Assembly: GCA_034770075.1 (NCBI GenBank)
Contig: CM068385.1
Location: 77,492,272-77,556,271 of the forward strand
Origin: Aralia elata
Taxonomy: Eukaryota; Streptophyta; Magnoliopsida; Apiales; Araliaceae
DNA: 64,000 nt
Reading direction: 5' to 3'
Shown: positions 55,611 through 64,000 of the stretch, in pieces
Layout: every line of letters starts with the position of its first letter
Numbering within the stretch: position 1 is the stretch's first letter
Made by a program: the position numbers and the translations under genes
The notes under the pieces: model-generated
Databases searched by the model: none
The model's input: only the letters and a program-made list of their open reading frames with translations
What the model was told of the DNA's origin: nothing

Positions 55611-56074
55611 AAAACCTAAATTGCATGTTCGGAGGATAAGCCGAGGGATCGAGATCGGAACAACATCCCCAGGCAGGATAATCAGCCGAAGCGTGGTTTC
55701 AATGGAGGAGGTTCGGGAGGAGGTAGACCACCCTTTCCAACAAAAATGTCAATAAAGTCTACACCCCCTTGAACACTGATCGGGCCAAGATATTGGAAGA
55801 AATTCGGAATAAGCCTAGCACGAAATCTTACAGGGGAAATCACAACCGATACTATGATTATCACCAGACTTCGGGGCATTCTACGGAACAATGTTATAAT
55901 TTGAAAGACGTGATCGAGAAAAAGGTGCAGTCTGGTGAGTTAGTTCAGTATGTCGCAGGATGTGGGGCTTTGGAAAGGGCAACCGTTAGTAACAATACTC
56001 AGCAGAACCCGACATCCCAGACCGATCCTGCTTCGGTGGTTCGAGGAGTTGTGGACGTGATAACGGGCGGATAG
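55611..56074 (+). pseudogene. E4 gag C-terminal remnant
   Basis: From the junction with E6, a Gly/Arg-rich stretch (RGFNGGGSGGGRPPF, about 55691-55733) precedes a frame change near 55765. Then TPLNTDRAKILEEIRNKP and a knuckle-like YYDYHQTSGHSTEQCYNLK follow; the first Cys of the usual motif is Tyr here. This is the end of Gag in Tat-type elements. Confidence 0.7.
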
Positions 56075-57040
56075 TCCGGGAAGGTGCTCGGGAAGAAGAG
56101 GCGGGGTATGTTGGATTCGGTCATGTCAGTATCTGAACAGCCTGTTGGGAGAGATCGCCCATATCAGGGCACTATTATTTCATTCACCGATGAGGATTAT
56201 CCGTCAGAACTAATCGAGCCGCATGAAGGAGCTCTGTCCATTACTGCCCAAGTTGGAACCATGGATATGAGGCATATCATGATCGATAATGGTTCTTCGG
56301 TCGATATACTCTATGCCCATGCCTATCAAAGGTTAGATTTGGGAGGAAGAAAGATAGAAGTCGGGCACGAGTCATCGCTGTATGGGTTCGGTAATGATCC
56401 AGTTCGGGTGGCGGGGACTATCGAATTGCTAGTCATCTTCGGGACGACTCCTCGACAGGTGGAGGTCAGCGTCAGATTCTTCGTGGTGCATGTGGATTCG
56501 GCTTATAATGCTATTTTGGGAAGGCCGACGTTAATGGCGCTGCAGGCGGTAACTTCCATCCCCCACTTCAAGATAAAGTTCCCTACGGCGAATGGGGTCG
56601 GCGAGGTGAAGGGCGACTTGGATTTAGCCCGAAGGTGTTATAGAACTTCACTAATATCTTCAGTTGTGGGTAGGTGTAAACAGAAACAGACCATGGCGAT
56701 TGAGGTTGAACCCTTCACCGAAGGCAGCACAGAACCACTCGCCCTGCCAGCCGAAGAGACCGAAGATGTTGAGCTGGTTCTGGGGAAGAGGGAGAAATCA
56801 ATAAAAATTAGTTCGGGCATGCAGGAGCCTTTCAGGACATGGCTGATCGACTTACTTCGGGTCTATGCCGACATTTTTGCTTGGGAGCCCAGTGATATGC
56901 TAGGGATTTATAGATGCAACTTCGGGTTTCGCAATGTTGAGTTTTATGGATGCCTTTTCGGGTTATCATTAGATATCAATGTACAAGAAGGATATTTCGA
57001 AGACAGCCTTCATCACCCATCGGCTAATTTATGCTTATAA
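56075..57040 (+). pseudogene. E4 protease and pre-RT segment
   Basis: Protease site IMIDNGSSVDILY (DNGSS is common in this lineage) near 56277-56315, with AYNAILGRPTLMAL near 56502. The pre-RT motif VYADIFAWEPSDMLGI follows, after which homology stops and the frame ends in unrelated residues. The N-terminal half of RT is missing between about 56910 and 57040. Confidence 0.78.
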
Positions 57041-58285
57041 GAAAATGACATGTGGTCTCCTCAACGCCGAGGCGACCTATCAGCGGATGATGAATTACGT
57101 CTTCAGGAGGTAATTGGGAAGGAGCATGGAGGTTTACGTGGACGACATGGTCGTCAAAAGCTCTTCTGTGCGAGGCCACTTCGATGATTTTGAGGATTGC
57201 TTTCAGACTATCAGGGAGCACAATATCCGGCTGAACCCTACCAAATGTACCTTCGGCCTTGGGTCGGGAAAGTTTCTCGGTTATATGGTAAGCAAAAGGG
57301 GTATTGAAGAGAATCCTGAGAAGATCAACGCTGTTATGGATATGAAGTCGTCGAAGTCATTTAAAGATGTACAGAGGCTAATTGGTCGGATCGCGGCACT
57401 TCAGAGATTCATGTCAAAATCTGCGGAGAGATGCCTCCCATTCTTCGATACTCTGAAGGGTCCAAAGAACGAGAAGACTTTTCAGTGGAATTCCGAATGT
57501 GAAGATGCGTTCTAAGGGATCAAAAAGTACCTGTCCTCTACACCGTTGCTGATGAAGTCGATCTCTTCGAAACCATTATATTTGTACTTGGCTGCCAGCT
57601 CGTTAGCGGTCGGGGCGATTTTAGTTCGGGAATCTGGGGGAAAATAGTTTCCCGTTTATTATGTTAGTCATCCCCTTCGGGATGCTGAGACAAAGTACCC
57701 GAACCTGGAAAAATTCACCTATGCTCTGATCATTGCTAGTAGGAAACTTCGGCATTACTTTCAAGGTCGACTGTTGGTGGTTTATACAGATCAGCCTCTA
57801 AAGAAGGTGTTGCACAAACCCGATGTCTCAGGGCGGTTGGATGCATGGGCGATGGAGTTAACCCAGTTTAATTTGGAGTATCATCCTCGGACCGCGATAA
57901 AAGGTCAGGCTTTAGCCGACTTTGTGGTGGAATGTTCGTTTTCTGAGGATGATTCGGTTGTTCAGCCGGAGGTAGTGGGTTCTGTTTCGGACATGTGACC
58001 GGTTCTAACTTCTTGGACATTGTATGTAGATGGGTCCTCAACTTCGAATTCTAGTGGGGCAGGAGTAATTTTAACAAGCCCTGAGGGATTCAGAGTTCAG
58101 CAGGCCATTCGCTTCGGGTTTAAAGCAACCAACAACGAGGCAGAGTATGAAGCGATTCTGGCAGGACTTCGGTTGGCGAGGAGTTTGGAGGTTCAGAAAC
58201 TAATTATTTTAGTGATTCTCAGCTGGTGGTCAAGCAAATATCAGGAGAATATGAGGCTCCTGGGGAAAGGATTTCCAAGTATCTA
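57041..58285 (+). pseudogene. E4 RT C-terminal half and both RNase H domains
   Basis: RT resumes at KMTCGLLNAEATYQRMMNYVF, with the YVDD box in MEVYVDDMVVKS (about 57127). Connection and first RNase H follow with stops near 57513 and 57648. The second RNase H begins at LYVDGSSTSNSSGAG (58020) and has NNEAEYEAILAGL; a frameshift near 58210 precedes SQLVVKQISGEYEAP. Confidence 0.8.
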
Positions 58286-59716
58286 GCAGAGGTTAAAGAT
58301 CGGTTGCATTACTTCAGTTTGTTTGCTTTTCAAGGGGTGGATCAGTCCGGTAATACGATTGCTGATGTGTTGTCCAAGCTAGCTGCTTCATATACGGGTA
58401 CTTTTAGTGGAGTCTATTTGGAAGTTTTGGAGTTACCGAACATTCAAGTATCAGAGGTGTTGGTCGTGGAATGCTCAGATTGTTGGTTGACCCCGTATAT
58501 AAGTTACTTGGTTGATGGAGTGTTGCCCTCGGATCGTTTGTTGGCGAAGAAGATAAAGTATAGAAGTTCTAACTTTGTGTTGATCGATGGAGATTTGTAT
58601 AGGCATACATGCTCTTCACCCTTACTGAAGTGTTTGGCCCCATCTGAAGCGGAGTATATACTTCGGGAAATTCATGAAGGAATCTGTGGCGATCATATGG
58701 GGGCCAAGTCACTGGCGTATAAGGTACTTCGGCAGGGATATTATTGGCCTACCATATTCAAAGAAGTTAAGGAGTATGTTCAGAAGTGCGTTAAGTGCCA
58801 ATTAAACAGTTCGGTGCCTCATCAGCCGCCCGAAGAACTTTGTTCTGTTTTGTCCCCGATCCCATTTGTAGTTTGGGGGGTTGATATCTTAGGTCCGTTA
58901 CCGAAAGCAAAGGGTCAAGTCAGTTTTGTGATAGTGGTCATAGATTACATGACCAAGTGGGTGGAAGCTAAACCCCTTCGGACGATCACGGAGCAAGAGT
59001 GCCTCAGGTTTCTTAAAGAGTTTGTGGTGTTTCGCTTCGGAATTCCTATGGTCGTGGTGTCAGACAAAGGGCGACAGTTCGTGGGTTCGAAGTTTGAGGA
59101 GTTCCTTAAAGATTTGGGGATTCAGCATAGAAAGACTTCGGTTGCTCATCCACAATCTAACGGACAGGTTGAGGTCACTAATCGTACGTTGCTCAATGGT
59201 ATTAAAAGAAGGTTAGACGAAGCCAAGGGAAGGTGGCCCGAAGAGTTACTTAGCGTTTTATGGGCATATCGAACTACTCCTAGAACCACAACGGGCGATT
59301 CGCCGTTCAGACTGGCTTATGGTACTGATGCTCTTGTTCCGATCGAGATTGGGTCTCCTTCACTTAGGGTTAGTCAGTATAAAGAGCTTTACAATTATGA
59401 AGGCCTTCGAATTAATCTTGATTTGTTAGACGAGGTTCGGGAGTCAGCTTTGGTAAGGTTAGCAGTCTACCAGCAGAAAACAACCCGACATTACAACAAA
59501 AGGGTGAAGGTGCGGAGGTTCGAGATTGGAGATCTTGTGCTTCGGGAGGCTGAGGCGTCCACTCCCTAGGATTTGGGAAAGCTTATGCCGAACTGGGAGG
59601 GTCCTTATGAAGTTGTTGGAGTACCGAAGCCAGGGACTTACCGGCTTCGGATGATGGATGGAACAGAAAGAAAGAATACTTGGCATGCTGGGAGACTTAG
59701 GCGTTATTATCAATAA
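58226..59716 (+). pseudogene. E4 integrase
   Basis: HHCC finger IHEGICGDHMG...CVKCQ, then D in WGVDILGP, D in VVSDKGRQF and E in NGQVEVTNR, all present. The C-terminal part has WEGPYEVVGV after an in-frame TAG at 59567-59569 and ends at RRYYQ (about 59716). Confidence 0.82.
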
Positions 59717-59858
59717 ATTATGTAGGTTCTCAGTTTGTTCTTTTGTAATTTCAATTATTCATTAATAAAGTAAAGTTGGTTTTCTCTGGCAAAAAGAAAT
59801 TTTCATTATATTTTCGATTTGTACATGGAGAGCATTGTTATACAAATGAAAGCGAAAA
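59717..59858. other. Gap between E4 integrase and antisense gene
   Basis: Convergent 3' ends; AT-rich (ATTAATAAAG near 59761 could serve as a poly(A) signal for the sense side). Nothing else seen. Confidence 0.4.
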
Positions 59859-62354
59859 TTACAATGTTTGTTGTTGAGGGGAAGGGTCGTTTTCATTGTC
59901 GGGTTCATCGTCCGAAGAGTCTAAGATAGATGGGTCTAATCCGGCGGCGAGCATCTTGGCTTTGTCTTTTTGTCGGGCATTTGTGTACCCGTCGCCGTAC
60001 TGTTTCAAGACTTCTTCGGTCAACTCGGGAGATCGACGATATTCGGAGATCAGCTTCAGTTTGGTCTCTTCGGTTAATGGCGGACCTTGAGCCTTTAGAT
60101 CATTGTGTTCCTTCAGCAACTCGACCAATTGGAAGTGAACTTCCTTGAGCCAATTCTGCAGGCTTGTGATTGATTTTTCCATCACACCTATTATGCCTTT
60201 ATCTTTGGTTCGTTCTGCTAAGAGTTGTTTTCTTTTTTTGGCTATTTCGGACAGTTGCCACTTTGTTTTCTTCAATTCTTGTTCTAGCTCTCCGCAACGA
60301 TAGGTGGTGTTGGCGTGAAGACTTTGTTCCTTCTCGAAGCCTGATTTTATGGCTTCCATCCGTTGTTGGAGATCGGCAATTTCTGCCCTCAGTTCTTCTT
60401 CTCTGTTCTTCATTTTTTCCAGATGACAATGGGTTCGGGCGAGGACGACGTTCAACTACAATTCAAGGTTGGTTAATTTGGTGTACGATATATACAAAAT
60501 AGAAAAGGTCGGGGGGACGATTTTACTTACTCGACCTATGTGCATAGAATTGGCGTAGATCAGTTCTTCAGTTGTGATGTCCTTGAATCTGCCATCATCT
60601 TTAGGAAGGTTAAAATATTGAAAGAGTTCCATGGGGTAGTCTTTGGGGTCTTCGGGCCATAATGATAATGTGGATCGGGTCTCGCGAATTTCTCGGACTT
60701 CATCGGTTAGTGAGGGCGATTCGGTTGAGGGGATGTTGGTTGATTGTTGGGGTGGTTGGGGATCAAGGAATGCTTCGGCATGAGGTTTCTTTATGGGAGG
60801 GGCGGAATAGGATTCGACCCGCTCTTTGCGTTTTTGTCAAGGGGCTTTGGGGTCGACAGATTCTAAAGGTTCGGTTATGTCGGGTTGGATGATGTTCAAT
60901 TCGGAGGATTGGATAGGTTTGGAGATCAGGTGTTGGGGCGGTTTTTTGGTGTGTGCTTTGACTAGCCTTTGTTTCTTTTTGAATAGGGCGTCTTTTTCGA
61001 TCGGCGTCTTTTTCGGTCGGCGTCATATCGAGTGGACTTTTTTCGGTGAAGCTAGGTGTGGGGATGATGGTAGAAGGGTTGGCATCGGGTATCGAAGGCG
61101 GAGGTGGCGGAATGGTGGTGATCGGCTCTGTCAGGATGGGTTCCTTTGACGATTGGGTGGAGTCAGGGTGTGCTTCTTCGGTCGACTCAGGAATGTCTTC
61201 GGGTTGTTTCATCAGCGAAGATGTTTGATCGGTATCTTCGGAGGACTTCGGCTTGATAAGAGAAACTGTAAACAGCAGAGGATTATGCAGGGATTATGAC
61301 AGTTTGGTATAGTAAATTAATAGATTTGAATTAGCTTACGTTTGTGATTGAATAGCTATGTTTGGTTGCTCAAGAGATCCATGCTCCACTCTTCTTCGGG
61401 CATTTTGGCTATAAGTTGCATTAGCTCTTCGGCTCGACTTCGTGGAAATTTGTCCAGGACGACGTTGGGTCGGGAGGCTTCGGCCTAGTCGGGAACTTTG
61501 GGGATTTCAGGACCTTTGACGTAGATCCAGTGAGAGTGCCAGCCTTTGTTACTGGTAGGGGTTTTCATCAAGGAGCGTTTTTGGGCTGCCTTGTTCGGTT
61601 GTTTGTTGATTTGACGAAACCCCACTTCCCTGGATCGGCCTAGGGTGAACAAAGTGAAAAAGAAGTCCATGGAGGGGTCCACGCCGCATTCTTGGTAGAA
61701 GGCGATGAAACATATCAGGTGAATGAAGGAATTCGGGACCAAATGGGCGAGTCCGAACCCGACAAAGCTGAGGAATGTGAGGATAAAGGGGTGAAGAGGG
61801 AATCGAACCCCGTACTTTAGGGCGTACAATGAAACGGCGGTCCAGCCGTCGGGTCGTTGATACATTCTTTTGTCTAGGTCGGGAGAATGGAGATCGTGAG
61901 TAAGGGGAATGAGGTATTGTTTGCGGATATGAGTAAGATTTTCTCTGGTGATGGAGGATCTGGTGTTGATATGAATGTAAGCCTTTTCAGATGAATATTC
62001 TTCTAGCATTTTCAATGTATTTTTTTCAGCCTCGGTTCTGATGGGAGATGGGGTGGCCGATGAGGAGGCACTGGGAGGAGTGTTGTCGACAGCGAGTGGA
62101 ATTGAAGGTTCGGTGTTTATGGGGTTGGGGGTAAATGCGGAGGGAATGGAGATGGGTGCTTGAGTGGAGGTAGGGTTAGGGTTTGCTGCGAAAGAGGAGG
62201 GGAAATTGTTGGCGGTGGTGGGTGGAATTGAAGGGTCGGTGTTTATGGGGTTGGGGGTGATTGCAGGGGAAATGGAGATGGGTGCTTGAGTGGAGGTAGG
62301 GTTAGGGTTTGCTGCGGAGGTGGAGTTGTTGACGGGGATGGGGGAGTTTGCCAT
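59859..62354 (-). pseudogene. E4 antisense gene: Transposase_28-like protein, three exons, coiled coil
   Basis: Exon 1 is 62354-61340, exon 2 61265-60531 and exon 3 60455-59859. Introns have GTAAGC...ACAG and GTAAGT...GTAG ends, and both junctions keep the phase. Exon 1 has a Pro/Ser/Thr-rich start and the PF04195-like core: DGWTAVSLYALKYGVRFPLHPFILTFLSF, then LVPNSFIHLICFIAFYQECG. Exon 2 is Pro-rich with one frameshift after 60763. Exon 3 is a long coiled coil (LEKMKNREEELRAEIADLQQR...) with an acidic tail. Stops at 61485 and shortly after, inside exon 1, show decay. Function is unknown; the family is seen beside plant gypsy elements. Confidence 0.7.
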
Positions 62355-62684
62355 TGCTGATTAGTGGGAGTTCTTTGCCAGAGGGAGTAGCAATTGCAGG
62401 GATGTGGGAGACGAAGAGGAGAGGTACACAGTTTGAAATGGGGCTTGGGGTTATGGCGGTTGGTTTTGGGGGAATGGGGTTTTTTTTGGAATTAATTGGT
62501 CTTTTAGGTTCCGCGCGTTTCCCCAAAAGTGGCGCATTAGCTGGGATGTGTAATAATGGTGGGGCCCGGTGGTATTGGTTGGTTAGTCGGTCGAAGTGGT
62601 GGGCTTTGGGCTTTTTGATGATAGTTATTGGGCTTTTTGATTCTTCCATTTGATGTTCCATTGTAATGTAAGACTAGGGGACAA
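62355..62684. other. E4 region between antisense start and 3' LTR
   Basis: On the minus strand this would be the promoter and leader of the antisense gene; no firm TATA box. The PPT is AGACTAGGGGACAA (62671-62684) right before the LTR. Confidence 0.55.
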
Positions 62685-63179
62685 TGTTGGGATATGTTCA
62701 CTTGGGCCCAATAGATGGGGTGGGCCATAGTCCATGTGGGGGAATTTTCGCCTGTGGGGATTTATTTTGGGTAGTATGAGGACTTTAAGGAATCTAAGAT
62801 TCCTAATCATATTTAAATTCCAGTTCCCAAGGAAAGAGTCAGGATTTATCCGACTTCCTTTCTTTGAGGAGATTGTGTTCTAACCAATCATAGGTAGTTA
62901 CCATGATTAAAAGTCCAATTACAGCGGAGAAGCAGGGCATTAAAGGCGATGTGATCATCTATAAATACAAGGCTAAACCCTAAATTTAAAGGTAATGACT
63001 TTTTACTCACTAAAGTGTTAAACCTCCATTGTTTACACCTTGAACGCCCTGTACTTATTCTCACACCGGAACTATCTCTCGACGGTAAAAGCCGTCAGCT
63101 CTCTGAGTGTGGTGTGTTTCTGTGCAGGATTTAGCGCGTATTTGGTGATTGGGCGCGCGGCGAAATCTTGGCGTTAACA
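62685..63179 (+). repeat. E4 3' LTR
   Basis: 495 bp, TGTTGGGATATG to GCGTTAACA, followed by AATAT. A TATA box CTATAAATAC (62959-62968) with telo-box AAACCCTAA (62975-62983) just downstream is the likely core promoter. Confidence 0.9.
62959..62983 (+). promoter_or_regulatory. TATA box and telo-box of the E4 LTR
   Basis: CTATAAATAC followed by AAACCCTAA, also present in both 5' LTR copies (about 40539 and 44311). Confidence 0.6.
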
Positions 63180-63184
63180 AATAT

Positions 63185-64000
63185 AATGCTAAATCAGTAT
63201 ATATATATATATATATATTTACACACACACATTGATTTTTTAATAATTGAATAGAAGATATATAGCGGTGTATTGGTTTAATATTCATCATCTTTTCATT
63301 TATTGTAAAAATGATACTTTACAATAAAAATATAAAAATAATAAACATATTCTTATTTTACTAGCTAAAAATATGTCGCAATAAAATATTATGGGAGCCA
63401 ATTTAGGCCCACCAAATCCGTGCCTTGTACAGGTTAAAGGGCTAGTATAATAAATAACACAAAATCATCTCTCAATCCTAAAACTTAGAAATAATCCTTC
63501 AACCCTAAAACTTAATAATAGATACCTAAAATTTAGAGAAAAAAAACTATAAATAACAAAATCTCAAACCCTAATTTTTAACATAATCTTCTCTTCTCTT
63601 TTTCCTCTCTTACATCAATCTTTTATTCTCTGTTCCGCCTCTTCTCTTCTCTTTCCACTCTCACCTCTTTTTTGTCTCTCATATTCTTCTCTTCTCTTTT
63701 TAGTTAGTTTTTTCCTTTTCTTCGATAAGTTAATTTTATTTTTATTTTTTTTTTATTTTTGCTAAACATTTGGAATGGGTGATTTTTTATTTTTCCTTCC
63801 AAATGGAACACACGTAAGCCATGCTATGTTTAATAAAGTGAAAAAAAATCTACGAACGGTTCCATATCCCGTCATATTAATAATTATAAAAAATTGAAAA
63901 GTTTCAAATAACTTTGTAAGCCTTGTACGGTTATTTTTCTAATTTAATTCTCTTGGTATTTAGTTATTATTTAATTCATTCTAATTCATGTTCCAATGCA
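63185..64000. other. Flanking AT-rich DNA
   Basis: (AT)n then (AC)n at 63199-63230, pyrimidine-rich stretches of CTTCTCTTCT type at 63590-63720, telo-box-like AACCCTAA at 63565. No coding frame that I would support. Probably host DNA next to E4. Confidence 0.5.

Larger units (their letters stand above)
44034..63184 (+). mobile_element. E4: Tat-type Ty3/gypsy element carrying nested E6 and E5
   Basis: The 5' LTR fragment is 44039-44468 and the 3' LTR 62685-63179; AATAT duplications are at 44034-44038 and 63180-63184. Pol has the second RNase H typical of Tat and an antisense gene between pol and the 3' LTR. Copia E6 is inserted in the 5' LTR after GTGTGGTG. The rest of the 5' LTR, the PBS and gag N-terminus are missing, lost together with the right end of E6. 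Confidence 0.85.

Noticed and set aside
60170..60502. Plus-strand frames of 60-110 codons across 59896-61228 and 62348-62653
   Set aside because: They are shadows of the minus-strand coiled-coil and Pro-rich exons.
63409..63452. Possible Helitron 3' end (CCGTGCC...GGGCTAGTA)
   Set aside because: The inverted repeat is poor and no 5' end or RepHel was found; too weak.

Overview
The window looks like nuclear DNA from a flowering plant, probably a dicot (inference). It is AT-rich and almost wholly made of LTR retrotransposons inserted into one another: Ty3/gypsy of the Tat and Athila types and Ty1/copia of the Tork/Tnt1 type. There is also a TTA-flanked MITE, plant tRNA-Asp and tRNA-iMet primer sites, and telo-box/TATA promoters. 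I see no convincing host gene, rRNA gene or tRNA gene.

Left block, 1-35912. This is the 3' part of a Tat-type gypsy element on the + strand, called E1: protease, G-patch, RT, two RNase H domains and integrase. Two decayed antisense genes follow (DUF7745-like and plant-mobile-domain-like), then a 35-bp minisatellite and a 3' LTR at 33817-35912. A solo LTR (3160-5143, duplication TCCCC) splits the RT-RNase H frame. An Athila-type element, E2 (12390-32942, duplication (A/G)CACT), sits inside the minisatellite. A copia element, E3 (13182-21603, minus strand), sits inside the 5' LTR of E2.

Middle block, 35913-44468. A solo copia LTR (36815-38603, duplication GAAGC) is followed by about 2.1 kb of noncoding DNA with a MITE, then by a second, hybrid LTR and a second copy of the same 2.1 kb. 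The hybrid LTR marks an unequal crossover.

Right block, 44039-63179. A second Tat-type element, E4 (duplication AATAT), has its 5' LTR broken by copia E6 of the E3 family. The integrase frame of E6 is broken by E5, a non-autonomous Athila-like element (48397-54719, duplication ATTAT). E4 resumes at about 55611 with gag remnant, protease, damaged RT, RNase H and integrase. It then carries a three-exon antisense gene of the Transposase_28 type and the 3' LTR. Flanking AT-rich DNA fills 63185-64000.

The most interesting signals are structural, not coding. Athila-type E2 and E5 share several hairpin classes whose loop sequence is fixed while the stems change on both sides and stay complementary, two of them next to copies of the polypurine tract. 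The copia E3 leader holds a run of hairpins with a shared apical motif and different, self-complementary lower stems. E2 carries four arrays of a GC palindrome (20 copies) in pairs with a fixed 18- or 19-nt spacer. All of this was read by eye; no folding, search or alignment was run.
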